A DNA stretch of 64,000 nt from Stenopsyche tienmushanensis (GCA_008973525.1 WACJ01000048.1:992001-1056000); one strand, 5' to 3'; counted from the first letter of the stretch, positions 46,372 through 60,400 are shown. Numbers and translations: made by a program. Notes: generated from the sequence alone by a model not told the origin.

Positions 46372-47136
46372 CGCAGCGTTTACAGTCTCACTGCGACATT
46401 GCCGAGATCGCCCGATTCAACTTGCTCGTCCTAAGTGCGACGAATAACGACCATACTATCTATTTACGCCGCCAAATTCGAATCGACGTCACCGCTCGTT
46501 TTTACACCCTCCGCACATTTTTTCTGCAGTGTCTATTAATAATATGATTTATTTTTGTTGTATATATTTATATTCTTATAGCAAAACTAGCCGCAAATAA
46601 ATAAACATTTTTACATTAACATAAATCTTTAAAATATACAGGATTATCGTCGTTAATATTATCTAAATATCGTCTAAAATAATTCAGATAATAGCGGCAG
46701 AAGACAATCAAAATAAAAATAAAATGTTAAAAAATATTAAACATAATTATTTAAAATGATTACTTTTTAAAAATAGAAAAATAAATTTTATTTTTATATT
46801 GCCTGTTTTCAGAATATAGTGTTTTTAATGCAGAATTAATTTTATTGCTTGAATAAAATCAAATAATATGCATATTATTTTATTTCAATATCGCATTTAT
46901 CGGTGGACGAATGCATTTTTTAAATTTATAATAAGCTTTTTAGTATGATTGAACTTGGTTTATTGGATATTGATTGTATATTATAATATTTAATTTTGAT
47001 TTATTTTGAAAATGACGATTCATATTAAATTTGTAGGGAGTCGAGTGCGTAAAAAGGGTAGCGTCTTTTCGCATCGGGCAACATCGTCCCTTTCGTCGGC
47101 ATCAGGAGTGACAGCCGCGCGTGGCGGCCCTCCAAG
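46372..47136. promoter_or_regulatory. Bidirectional promoter region, PIP4P and eIF3e
   Basis: 765 bp separate the two divergent start codons. The PIP4P side (46,200-46,440) and the eIF3e side (from about 47,030) are GC/CpG-rich, with AT-rich sequence between. No specific factor motif is claimed. Confidence 0.55.
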
Positions 47137-50100
47137 ATGAGTGTGTCAAAGTTTGACCTGACGTACCGCACCGGCCAATATCTGGACCGGCATATGGTCT
47201 TTCCGTTGTTGGAGTTCCTCGCAGCTAAAGACGTGAGTGGCCACGTGGCGCCCGCCGTATGGAGACGCCGCCCCTCGCGCCGACATGCCCCGCCTTTATC
47301 AGTCCAATTCGCATGCATGCATGCATTTCATATTCAATGTCTTATTCCACCAGTATTTCGTTTCTTATCTTTTTGTGTCGAATCAGTTATCATTCTAACC
47401 TAAAATAGTTTGTTGAATAACAGCGCTAAAGGCCGTAATGTATTTCGAATAATAATAATACATCTAAAACTTCATAACGAAGGCTTACTGTCATAGAGTA
47501 TAATTAATATAGACATCAGCAACCCATTGCAGAATTAGGACCTCTTTAATATTCATTCATGAGAAAGTTGCATTTGTATCATACATGCATTAGGATAGTT
47601 TTATATATATTTATATGTAAATCATGAACCGTTATTAACGAATAATTCCACATTGATGCGGAACTGGTTTCCTGAGTGTTAATTAGGAAGATTGAACTGT
47701 GCTCATAATTCACATTGGAACTTACTTTCGTTTATTTATAATTAAAAATCACCAATATAGTGAAACATTGTCCAATAAATTGACGTTATTCCAAAGTTCT
47801 AATGTACTAATACTTTCATTTCAGATATATGATCAAAATGAGCTGTTGCAAGCCAAATTGGATATTTTGAGCAAAACAAACATGATTGATTATGTCATTG
47901 ACATAAGGAAAATGCTGTATCCAAATGAAGAAGTACCCGAGGTAATGAATTTGTTCTGTGTGCATTTCAGAAAATCCATATGTATATATTGAGTGTTTTT
48001 ATAAATTGAATTTGCTTATTATAGGATATCAAAAACAGACGTAACGTCGTCGTCACGCAGCTTCAAGGTCTGCTAGATGCTGTCGACCCCGTGCTGAAAT
48101 TGATGCAACTCGATGACGTAATGAAGACTATGGAGACTATGAGAGATTCAAAAATGCTTATCAATTACTTGACTTCGAATAAGAATTTCGAGGTAACACT
48201 CGGAGATATTACTTTGACATTGTGTGATTAATCAGATTCATTAACATTAAATATATGAATTTATGTTTTCAGTTCAAGATTGAAATGATCGACAGCATGT
48301 ACAAATTGGCAAAATACCGATATGAATGTGGAAATTATTGCGAGTCTGCGAGTTATTTATATTTTTGTCAATTAGTCATGCCGCCATCGGATAAGGTAAT
48401 TTTATTTTTATGAGTGCTAAATCATTTTGTAACGAAACAAACAACTGGCTAAGAATTATATTTTGGTTACGAATTTATAACATACATTGTCCAAATTACA
48501 GTAATGGAATAGGGAATTTTATGTTTTTATTTTACACATGAAACTCTTATAAACTTACCAATTTTAATTCCAACAAAAAGCTAATTAGCTAGTCAACATG
48601 CTTGCGTGTTGACTTATGTGAGATTCAACATCGTCTTGATTCTCTATCACCTGTTGATGTTAAAAAAAATAAAATAATGAAGTTGTATTTAAGTTCTAAT
48701 TGGATAAATATTGGGTGTGTGAATAAGTTCCTGCCATTTTTAGTATTGCCCATCACTAGCCAGTACTTTTGATCATTTTTCTGGCAGCATTTGAATTCCA
48801 CGTCAATAAAAACTCGCGTCTTTTGAGGCTATTCAAGAATCAACCCATTTTTTTGGTATCTTCATAAGAAGAGAATTGCTGCTCGATTGATCGGAATAAG
48901 TGGTAATCAGAAGGAGCAATATTGGAAGAATACGGTGGGCCATTCGGATACAAAATGCTTCGAGGGACTTTATTAGTTGGCATCCTTGCCACATGGCCTG
49001 CCCACTGGAGGCGGCGAGTTTGGACGAAGCTTGTTATCGATGCTTCGCTGTATATGTCCATGACCTCATGATTTGACCTCACGACTTCAAAGTCAGAGGT
49101 CTTAGTCTTTTCTTTCAAACCTCTTTAGGCGCATCGCATCATGGTTCATGTTTCACCCCCGTAAACCAATACCGGCCTTATTAACCTTTTGAGGAGTGAG
49201 CAAATTTAAAATCGACGAAGTCGTTGATGCCATAATCGCTTTACACCATTGCATTATCCTTCCATGGATCTGCGTGTCCTGATCTGCCAGCCTCCGTCAT
49301 AATTGCCTCTCAACGTAATATTAAAAAGTAATGAGGAGAGAGCATCCCTCTGTCTGACTCCAGTCTTCCCCTCGAAAGGCTCCGCAGGAACTTATTCACA
49401 CACCCAATATATACATTATATAAAAATATTCTCTGTACAATTCCAAGTCAGAATGTAAACATACCTTTCCACAAAAATCACATAGCATCGAATGAAATTC
49501 TTCAATTTGTATCGCCGATGATCTGTTTGCTTGATTTTGATCTATTTTGATAGTGTAAACAATACGTTGCGTCGATTTATCCAGAGAGTCGCATCTGAAA
49601 TGTATTTTTCAATGTTTAAATTCTGCGATCGTTGATTTGTTCGCGCGGCTATTTAATAATCCGACGCACCTATGAATGTGTATTTCCTCGCGGTTCGTTT
49701 TATTGCAGGAAATGCATAAAAATTCATATTTGGATATCAATTCTTGAGCTTTCTCGATCCACGGACAGTCGTTCAGCCAGTGGCGCATGGCCTTTTGAAA
49801 ATCGCCGAATGGCAATGCGCAATAGAAGCATCGATATCCTTTTTTGTTTTTGTGATGTTTGTAATGCTTGAGGAGCTTTCTGATTGCGGGAAAAGTCCGT
49901 TCGCAGACCTCGCAATAGAGGACGTAGTTTCTTATCGGCATTTCGGGATGCGCAGAATAAGATGTGTCATGCGTGTCTGTGTTTTTAACGTTTTGCGAGC
50001 CGTTCTGACTTAATTTTATAAACTCATATCTTTTTTTCGATAGAATCGCTTCCAGTATTTTTTTATTTCTAACGATAGCTTTGTTGTTTTTATGGACATT

Positions 50101-52073
50101 TCTCAAATGATGATCTAAGAAATTGCATTCTTCAACTTTTTTTGAATTCGTCGCAGATTCCACGTTATTGTCGTTTTCTTGGTTGAGCTTCTCTTTCAAA
50201 ACGGATACTATTTCATCAATAGTGGACTTCTTTGACATTGTTCGAATATATGCAGATGGCTCTTGCGCTATATGTGAAAAAAAATTGTGATTATCAAGAA
50301 TTTAAAATTTAATTTAATTTTTTGTTTTTTGACATTTTGATCGATCACAAAATTAGTTCGATTAGAAATTTATACCCATTTCATTGTTGTTAATTTCTGT
50401 GGATGAATATACGATATTGAGTTTGTTTGTTTCGATATTATTGTGATAGAATTCTGTGTAGTCTGTGTCTTCTGCCATGATTATATGATTCAAGGTCGAA
50501 TTGGGCTCATTGGTGACTTTTCTAACCTTTATTGTTTTACATAACCCTATTATTGATGAACATTCACTTGTTTGACTATTGAGCTTTTCTATTAAATTTG
50601 CTTCGATGGATAATTCATCTTTATTTCTCCCAGTGTGAGCGATAAGCTCTTGAACGTCTTCATATTTATTCACAACCAACTTGTGATACATTATATTTTT
50701 TCTAGCACTCAATTACTGCCATTCGTTTCGAATTTGAAAAATGTTGCCGCATTAAAAAAATGTTATTTTTTTCTTTTTAGAATTATTTGCCAGTATTATG
50801 GGGAAAATTGGCATCGGAGATTTTAGTGCAGAATTGGGACGGCGCACTCGAAGATTTGAATAAGCTACGAGAGTTCATTGACAATAACCAGTTTGCCAAT
50901 AATATGCAAGTGCTTCAACAAAGGACTTGGCTTGTGCATTGGAGTCTTTTTGTTTATTTCAATCATATAAAAGGGAGAGATTTAATTATTGATGTATTCC
51001 TCCATAAGCCATTGTAAGTGATATTTTTTATGCATGCAAATGAGTAGTATTAAGTATTAACCGGGGCTTTAAACTGTAACTGAACTGTAAACCAGAAAAA
51101 CTACTATTTTTTTGCTTTAACAACATGGCCGTTATAACCTAAAATAAGTCAAACATCGCTTTGGAAAAAAAATGACATTTGTAAATTATGTTATATTAAA
51201 TTTGCGTTTAACGTTTATTACAACATAGATACATTGTTTTAGGTATTTGAATGCCATTCAGACTATGTGTCCCCATATTCTACGATACCTGGCAACTGCA
51301 GTCATAATAAACCGATCAAGAAGAAACGCCCTAAAAGATTTAGTCAAAGTTATACAACAGGAGTCCTATACGTATAGGTAATATTCAATTATTAGCGTTC
51401 ATTCATAGCATTCATATTAAATCCTATTTCGTTATTAAAATTATATTTTCCGTTTTTAGAGATCCAATCACAGAGTTCATCGAGCATCTTTATGTCAACT
51501 TTGATTTCGACGGCGCCCGACAGAAGTTACACGAATGTCAGACGGTGCTTTTAAGTGACTTCTTTTTGATAGCCTGCATAGAGGAATTCGTCGAAAACGC
51601 GCGTCTTATGATTTTCGAGACGTTCTGCAGAATTCATCAGTGCATCAGTATCGGGTAATAATATCTCTGTGGAAAAATAATATACATGCAATCATTTATT
51701 ATTTATTTATTCTACGTTATTTTTATAGAATGTTGGCTGAAAAACTTAATATGGACCCCGAAGACGCCGAGCGCTGGATTGTAAATTTAATAAGAAACGC
51801 GAGGCTAGACGCTAAAATTGATTCGAAATTGGGCCACGTTGTAATGGGAACTCAGCCGATTTCACCGTACCAGCAGCTCATTGAAAAAATAAATTCTCTC
51901 TCTGTTCGATCTGAGGCCCTTACTTCCCTTGTTGAGAAAAAACACAAAGCAAGAAATCAAGATGTAAGTGAATCAAATTTGTTATCATAAATGTGCTATT
52001 ATTACATATACTACATACATATTTATTAATTGATATATCTTTATAGATCCGCTGGGGGGCTCAAGAATTTTAA
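47137..52073 (+). CDS. eIF3e: Eukaryotic translation initiation factor 3 subunit E, nine exons
   Basis: Exons are 47137-47232, 47825-47941, 48025-48192, 48273-48395, 50781-51013, 51243-51377, 51460-51654, 51729-51963 and 52047-52073. All have GT-AG borders and phases that join into 442 residues (human eIF3e: 445). Conserved blocks include [13 protein letters not shown] near the start, [73 protein letters not shown] and [20 protein letters not shown], ending WGAQEF. The protein is a PCI-domain subunit (about residues 220-390) of the eIF3 complex that brings mRNA and 40S ribosomes together. Intron 4 (48,396-50,780) contains an antisense zinc-finger gene and a chimeric transposon. The gene is divergent from PIP4P and convergent with the Armitage helicase. 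Confidence 0.97.
48712..49407 (-). mobile_element. Mariner element with an internal retrotransposon segment
   Basis: TTGGGTGTGTGAATAAGTTC at 48712, continuing CTGC, and its reverse complement ending at 49407 make 24-bp perfect terminal repeats inside TA duplications (48710-48711, 49408-49409). On the minus strand the left half carries the mariner transposase end ([25 protein letters not shown]). The right half carries a non-LTR reverse transcriptase end ([10 protein letters not shown] in a shifted frame, [20 protein letters not shown]). Both parts lie in one open frame at 48,840-49,118, so the junction is in frame. It sits in intron 4 of eIF3e. Confidence 0.85.
49465..50691 (-). CDS. C2H2-type zinc-finger protein nested in eIF3e intron 4
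   Basis: Three minus-strand exons join in phase: 50376-50691, 49670-50267 and 49465-49594. That gives at least 348 codons, starting at ATG of MYHKLVVNK; a stop lies just upstream. The N-terminal 115 residues are acidic and not recognised. The middle has a canonical C2H2 finger (YCEVCERTF...HYKHH), a C2HC-like finger (CFYCALPF...MRHWLNDC) and a further Cys/His pair region (CISC...IHIHRC). Exon 3 ends in CDFCGK, the start of another finger, followed by a good donor (GTATGT). No next exon was found. Reading on instead of splicing gives a decayed finger and a stop inside the mariner end at 49,407. DNA binding is inferred. The 3' end may be lost or lie outside this intron. Confidence 0.7.
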
Positions 52074-54429
52074 TATACTTTTTTTATCAAATATAAACAA
52101 AGAAGCCGTGAACTAAGAATGTTTATATAATATTTATACATGTAATATTATGTTAATAAAAATTCATGGTCTTGATAATATCGCGTTTTATATACATAAA
52201 TACTGTTTTGCTTGTTACCAAGTAGAATTATTTGTAATTTCTTTATTTTTCATAGATTATTTCATGGAATGTTAAAAATTAGTAATTTCCTAGTACAGTG
52301 AAACTTCAATATAACGGACTAATTGGGGGGGAGGGGGTGTCCATTAAAGCTGAAAGTCTGTTATATAAAAATAGTTTTAAAATAAATCTCTGGGTGCCTG
52401 CTAGGAAGGACAATCACGGATAATCCAAATCATCAAATTTCTACTTGGTTTCGATTAAAATATATTTACAATATACATTTTTATTTCATAATTTTAATGC
52501 TCATTTATTAAGAAAAACATTCATTGTTAACCTGTATGGTAGGACAATCGCATATTTGCGAGAGCGAATTCCAGTAATTCAGAAAGAACACTCTTATACG
52601 TTGAGCTCGGAGACAGAGACGGATAAAACGTAGCGCAGTTCAGTAACTGTGCATGGGAGACAGACGGGGAGGTCCCTGCGTATATCACACTATTGTATAG
52701 ATCGGTAACCCAAATTTATCGACTAATATTGATGTGTGAATAATATAATTAATCGATTTCAAGTGTATCGTTTATGTTCACTTGAAGAAATAGCCGAATA
52801 TTTTGTGCTATCGAGTGTTTATTTATTTAGCCCGAAGTCAGAGTCTCCAAAAAACAAATCCAGTGTCTCATTGTTACGTATTTCTATAACAACTTGTAAA
52901 TGTTAACTTTACGAATGTCTTCTAGATAACAACTGTTTAAAATATCTTTCGAGATCGACGTTGAAACTTGCATTCCTACCTTTTGTCTGCTTGCACTTGC
53001 TTATCTTCACTCTGTTTTCGTTAGTTTGGCTAACGACAGAGCAAATGGTCAAGCTTATCGATCTAAGATATACAACATCTGTGAGAAGATGTGCCACATG
53101 TCGCATTCTGGTCATCTTTGTTTAACTAGTGCTTTTTTATATCGCATCGTTATTCCTTCTGTTTACGCTCCGATTATCGAATTTGGGTTTGGGATGGGGT
53201 GGAAAATTATTCACAAAATGTTACTTATTTTGACTATGTTTTATCATTTCTATCGCACAAATATAAATATATTTTTAATTAAACTGAAACAAATACGGTT
53301 TTAAGCCCTGTTCAATACTATTAGTCACCAGTAAGTCTCATTGATGGAATCAATGTATCGTTAAGTGATATGATTAGAGAATAAACCTTTAGGTTTTTAG
53401 TTTGTTTTTTTTTAAATATCTTCTGATTACAAAATCTCAAATAGGCTATTCAGCACAAGTTTATTTATTTGATGATCATAAATAGGAATGAATCCTCTTT
53501 TAGATTATTATGCAGTAGTTTAGCTTTCCAAAATATAAAATCTTTTAATACACAAAGTCGATGAATTTATAATAACTAATAATTGTTAATCAATAAAAAT
53601 ATGAGGATGACAAATTTCAGTTTATTTTTAATAAAAATACATCAGAAATATTAACACAAGAGCAAAATATTCAACAGTATTTCGGGATGAAAGTGGTTAA
53701 TTGCTTAAAATTTATTAACCTTTGGGAAACAAATACATATGGGTTTGTTTAACGTTTTAAGTGCCTAAGTCTCAGCGATTAGCAATTACTTTTCTTCACA
53801 GAAAAAATCATATATTGGTGAATCCAAAAATGTCTTCATGTTTAAATAGATCTTGGTGTTTTTATTTCATTTTTAAACAAATTCAACACATGTTATCAGG
53901 GCTTTGCGACGTAATTTAATTTGGGAACCGGTGAGTGAATGTTGCCACTTAAATTTGATTTATCTGTGATTTGTCCATTACAACTCATTTCATCCACTTA
54001 CATCCTTATTCTTCAGTTTAATTGACATTGTCTTGTCGCATATATTATAATATATTCATTATATGTTGTGATAATCCTCAACAAGAAATGCTCAAAAGCC
54101 ATTAACGATTCCTTAGGACACTTTGTGGTATAAATGCATATGCTTTGGATACACAAATCATTTTTAGACAATAAAATATGAGAGTCAAATTCCTCGTCAA
54201 ATCTCTAAAGTCGCTGGCGTGGGGCGCACGTCTTGCTCGTTATGCTACGGCAGTTAAAAGGTTAAAAGAAAAACTTATAATAATACACATATACTGGAGT
54301 TTTAATGGTAGAGGAACATAATTTTGTACCATGAATGTAAAAAAAAAAGAAATATCACAAAATATCTTAACCCACGCTTAGCGTGTTCTTAGCACGGACA
54401 CTTCAACACAATGCATCTTACAATGCCAA
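52074..54429. other. Convergent intergenic region, eIF3e and Armitage 3' ends
   Basis: It contains the probable 3' UTRs of both genes, with the dispersed repeat at 52,296-53,190 between them. No other gene was recognised; the remaining sequence is AT-rich. Confidence 0.55.
52296..53190 (+). repeat. Pogo-like dispersed repeat, copy B
   Basis: It starts CAGTGAAACTTCAATATAAC and matches, in inverted orientation, 4,150-3,290 over nearly its whole length. It also matches the fragments at 1,748 and 2,930. No intact transposase was recognised. The TIR-like start suggests a pogo/Tigger-derived non-autonomous element. Confidence 0.65.
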
Positions 54430-57400
54430 TCATACGTCCAGTGATGTAGGCAAGTTGCATCCAATATATCTTCCCGTAGTTACGACATATTGAATTATCG
54501 TCTGCCATATAATATCAAGACATAGTAAATGCGGATTTCCAAATATGATCAATAAAATCTGTGCCCTAGTCAAGGCGACGTTCACTCTTTTCGGATTCTT
54601 TACAAAACCGAGAAAATGTTCACAATCTCCGTGGATTAAACTCTCATTAGAACGCACTGTGGACAGTAACATTATTTTTCTTTCTTGACCTTGAAACTCT
54701 TCGACGGATCCAATTTTGGGTATTGGCAGATTGATGTCGTTTATAATCGCTTTTATTCGTTTTACCTGAAAAAATACATTTTAGATTGATTAATAGGATT
54801 TTTTTAATAACTGATACACGCTTGCAACATGTTTGTTTCAATATAAGCTATCTAATATATAAAAATGAATTGGGTTTTGTTCGTTTGAAATGCGTTGCCA
54901 TACCGTTAATCAAATCGCAATAAAACTTCCTCCACTTATTACTAAGGATTCCACGAGTAATATAGGCATAGTCTAATATATAAAAATCAATGTTTGTTTG
55001 TCCGTATTTAATGCGCTGCTGTACCGTTCGTTCGATTGCGATAAAACTTTGCCAACTTATTTTTTACACTTTCTCAAATAATATAGGTATAGTACAATTA
55101 ACTTACAGTAGATCTTGTATATAAAAGTCTACGCCTAGTGCGTACCCTTTTTTATTGTAAGCGTGTGTCTGCGATGACCGATGTAAACTGGTCATCGCAT
55201 GGTGTAGACATGTATAACATATTAAACTTAACTATTTGTATACATTTGTTTGTGTATAAAATCATCCTAATGCAGCTATAAGATACTTGCCGTTAGAAAT
55301 TCTTCAAGAAAAAAGTCCTCGAGTGCAAAAGGTTAACTGTGAATACATCCGAATACGACACAAATTCCATAAAGCATATAAACACGTTAAAATTTCACTA
55401 AAACCTGAATTAATTAAAAGTAATACCTGCTGGCCGTACGGTGTAATGATTCCTATATCATCGGCGGAGAAACCTTGCTTGTATAATTTGCACAGAGTCA
55501 TCGCAACCATTGTCGCTTCCTGCGGATTATACCAGGAAGGCTCGTCCTCCCCTCTATAATTGACTCCTCTGATTCCGTGAAATACTATTCCGATTGGATC
55601 GATGCGATCGAATAACCCGATCAATTTCTTTTTGTCCTCTTTCACCCACGGAGTTTCCTCGTCTATTTGCGGGACGAGTCTATCTTCATAAAATAAGATA
55701 CTGCTGAGATGAATGATTCCTTGAAGTGATCTATAATTATGGGTCAATTTAGTAACGAGCCTCGAGTCATAACCTCCGTTTTCCGAGCCGTGACCTTCAA
55801 CGTCCTTTTGGTATGGATAACAATTGAGCAAGCGCTCTAGATAGGACTCTCCGAGGCCATATTTTGTGGCTGCCGTAGAAATAACGACTGGTCCTAATTG
55901 TTTAGGATCGCCTGATAATATTATTTGTCCGGATGAGCTCTTGATAAAACTCAGCGGTAGCATTATTTCTGGTTCCGAGGCTTGACCGGCTTCGTCGACT
56001 AATACGTGGGTAAAATGACCTGTGGTGAAACCCATTCTTATGAGGGAGCTGAGACATATGCAAGTTCCTATTGTTATACGATGACGTCCAATGAAATTCA
56101 TATTGCATCCGTTGCGTATTCCGTCTTCTGATATATGAAAACTCGGCATTCGAGTTTTATCAATGCTTATATTTGCCGTTGCGCAGTATGATTTAATTTC
56201 AGCGGGCAATAGTCCACTTTCTATGTGACTGTTTGATACTAAGCGAATAAGAAAGCCCGGATCAAAATTACCAACTTTAATTAGCCTCTGAGTGAGAAGA
56301 TTGGCGGCACTATTCGACGGAGTTGCAATTAAAAGTCTGGAATGCGGAATAAGACAAATTAATTGCATTATGACTTCAACTAAAGTTACTGTTTTTCCAG
56401 TGCCAGGAGGACCGAATATAACATATGGCAAGGGTCGTGCTGATCCAAACAAAACATTTTTAACGGCTTCTTTTTGAATCCTGTTAAGATTTTTGTTAAA
56501 CCAAATTAACTTTCTCTTTTTTAGTTCTGCTTGAATTGACGTCTTGTTATTTTTTAATGATGATTCTATTTTTGGTACGTTTCTACAGTAATTTTTATCT
56601 GAATTTTCAGCTTCTTCAGTGGCGACAATCAAATCAAGTTGTTTCTCTTTTACGACTAAGCGATCTGGAAATAAAACTTCCGGTCCCAATTTAGAATGAG
56701 CGAGATCAATTGCAAAATGACATTTGCGGTAAACTGATCTAGAAAAAAAGAACTCTACAGAGAGATCTTCTCCGTTGTATCTATTTTGAAAATCGTCGCA
56801 GAAGCGTAAAAATACACTGTCTCCAGTTATTTTATGAATGCAACCTTCATATAACGGCGATTTGGAACACCAAGGATTTTTCACTTTAACAAAGTCACCG
56901 ATTTGCAATGACGGCCGCTTTTCATAAAGTCCTTCTACTACAAGTCGTAGATACGGAGGACACTTGGTCAAATATGCTCTATCCGTGTCATACTTTCTGT
57001 ACCTAATAGATTCTTGAATTTCTTCCAGATACAAGAGCGAATGAAACTTATTTTTGTATGAGGACTCGTCCAATGATTGCATCAGACATGGAATTTCGTT
57101 TCCTAATCGTGCGATAAAATTGCCGATTGCTTCATTTTCGATATGTTTAAAGTAAGTATTCCATAACGTCGATGGAATGACATAGGGTGGAATTCTCACT
57201 TTTACAAAGTTAGGGGATTTTATAACCTTGATTCCTTGAATGCACATACTTTGCTGATTTTGGTTCCTTAATTTTTTGAACATTTCTTCTCTTTGCATAT
57301 ACATTTTATTCGCATAGCTATGTTGCGACATTGTTTGCGCCCAAGTCGGATCAGAGACGTTTATTTTAAAAAGGCGGTAAATTTTAAAGCCCTCGAATAT

Positions 57401-60400
57401 TAAAACTATTTTCTCTTCGGCAAAGCCCATAAATTTTGCGCGGCACTCAAAGGTAAACGTGAGTATTTCCTTGGGTTTCATTAGGATGGGATCTGTCATC
57501 GTCGAAGTCATTCGCAATTGAGAATCGCTATGTTTACAGAGGAAAACTAGCTTTAATAGCGTTTGATCATTTGGACCCGAATTATTTACTATCATATTTA
57601 TTCTATGAACATCTCCTATATTTAAAGGACCGATGTTGAGATTTTGCGATACTTCGATTCCATTTTGATTGTCATTAATTTCCGTGTGTTCTTTGACAGT
57701 ATTAAAATTTACTTTTGTTTTAAGCAAAACAATGGATAAAGCTCGCCAATTGTAGGTAGTCTTCTCAAAAGTTTGCGTACTTTCAATTGCATCATACACG
57801 ATCTAAAATAAAGTATAAAAAGTAAAACAAGTTTAGATATAAGACAATATTAGCTTAAATATAAGACAGAGTCTGGTTATTTATGCTAAGAGGGTCCTAG
57901 AAGTATCCGACTTGATGTATAAATACCGATTGTTGTTTAAACAAATTACTATGAATAGAATGTATCTACCTTATAAAGCTTGAAGTGGCTACGTTGTTTA
58001 GTATTTGTTTGACAATACATTTATTTGAAAGATTTTAATCCAATTAATATTAAAACCGAGCTAGATTGTACTCTGGGGGAGTTTGCACCTTAATTTACAA
58101 CATTAAATATATTGGGTGGCAGAGTTTAAACGTGTTCGTATGAGCTGCCAAGACGAACATTGCAGTGGTCGACCAAATGAGGTGAATGGTGAAGAAAATC
58201 CACAAAATGGTATGAGATGATCATCGATTGAAAGTGCACGCGCTAGCCAACATGGTAGGCATTTCAAAATGTGCTGCACATTACATATAGACTGAAAACT
58301 TGGGTATGAGAAAGCTGTGCGTAAGACGGGTGTTGTGTTTGCTTACAATGGAACAAAAACAGCATCATGAGGATGTTTTAATCGAGTGTTTGGTGATGTT
58401 TCACAGCAATAAACCTGAGTTTCTGTGTCGGTTCATAACCATGGATGAGACATGAGTCTATTACTTCACACCTGAGACAAAGGAACATGGGGACGCTCCA
58501 CTGACCTGAGCTCATTCTTAACTTTGAGTGGCCACTTGCGCTCTGAGCGTGGGGCAGAAACTAGCTAAATTTTGTAAGATAAAATACTAGCTTAGATATA
58601 TACATTGTAAATTAAGACTAGGTTAAATAAATAAGTAAAATAGATAAATATATAAGTTTTATGGGTGAGGGGAAGTTCAATCTCGCTTGTGACCTCATTT
58701 GGTGCGAGCTACCTATGTAAATTAGCCTCTTGGGGGGCTTCCATGATCATGGAGATCATAGAAAGCCTCGGAGATGTATTTCTCCTCATAACTTAACACA
58801 AAAAGCCTTAAATGTCCTAAAAGATGAGGGAGTGGCCACAAGGTTTGTGTCCAACCGGTCCGCCTTTCAGACCACTGACACTTCGAATGAGTGCCTCGTG
58901 CTCAGACGTCATGCACAGACCACAGAATCAGGGAAAGTCTAAACCTGAAAAGCGAAGCCCTAAAGCGCACATGCCCTGTGAGGAACTGGGATATCCCAGC
59001 GACATCTCAAGCGGTTCCTAACCGAGAGAAAAAACCGATATAGGTGGTGGCTGACAGTCAATGTGGACCACCACTCCTGCCAGCTATTTAACGCCACTTC
59101 CTTAATGCTGAATGCTCCTTCTGCTGATTACTGGAATAAAATTGTTTTCAGCCAGGAACTTGGATCTTCAGATTCAGAGGCAGGACACCCACTAGCACCG
59201 AAATACCATCAATGGGCGCCGTGTGGAACGCTTAAGATACGAGTATCAAGGGCTTCCGCTGGCCCTGCAACAGAAATTTCTTGACCAGCTGGATACTGAT
59301 TCTGTGCGCCCACTGCATAGAGATGGCTACAAAAATACCCTTCTAAGCAGTTGGAGGGTCAACCATATCAAAATGGTTGGCAATGGTCCCATAAAAAGGC
59401 TTGCTAAAAGTCACCTCAAAAATAAAAGGGTGGTGCTGGCGATTCGTGGCTATTTTGAGGAGCTCGACGGTTTCACTATAAACAGGGTATCGAATCTATT
59501 GAACAACACTGAGAAAAGTGTATCGAGCTGAAAGCAAACTATGTTGAGAAATAAAGATATTTTTTCGTTTTCTTTTTTAGGTCGGGTCTTTCTGGGACTA
59601 CCCTCATAATACGGGATACGACAGGGAAACTTATTTGAAATCAATCTAATATTTCCTATACTGTTTGTGTTATTCATTTTTAAAATAAGGTAGTTTCCTT
59701 GCCGCACCTATATAATTCTTCTGGATTTTAATGTTTCCTTTCTAAAATATTGGTCATTTGGTCTAAAATTATATATTTTTAAGAATATTCTAAACAAACC
59801 TTATCTCCAACACATATACCCTGTACACCAGAGCAAGAATGCTGATAAAAAAATACTTCATTGTTGATGAGACCATATCCATTGCGCCGATCCCATACTG
59901 TAATACTTCCTTCTTCAACTCTGCTTCTCAACGATCTTACACTTGCAATATTTAAAATCTGCAAAAGAGTATTGGATTAATTTTGTACGATTTAAACACA
60001 TATGGGATAAATACGGATTTTAAGAATGCGATTTATGGGAGTTTTTCTCACAAGCATATCAGAGATTTTTTATCCTTATAATATTAGTTAAATACTTTAA
60101 AATTATAATTGAAAGGGAAGAGAGTAGTGATAATCAAGTGGTGAGCTTTGCAAGAAAGGATGTAAAAAAGATTTCAATCATTTCAGGCTCGGATAATGAG
60201 GATACATATTCTGGTAAAAAGCTTGAGATGTTGGAAGAACGGAGGCAGAAGAAGAGGAGTAATTGATTAGTGCTAGTGATTTATTAGATAATATCCAGTT
60301 CACCAACAAAAAACAATAGTTCCGGAGTTCTTCAATTATTCATGGATAAAAGTGCTAAGCTTTCTAGTCGTGGAAATGATCAATGAAAAGCATAAAGTGG

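Noticed and set aside
59223..59531. 102-residue open frame in Armitage intron 3
   Set aside because: Only its end resembles a mariner C-terminus, with a frameshift; the rest has no recognisable similarity and lies within repeats.
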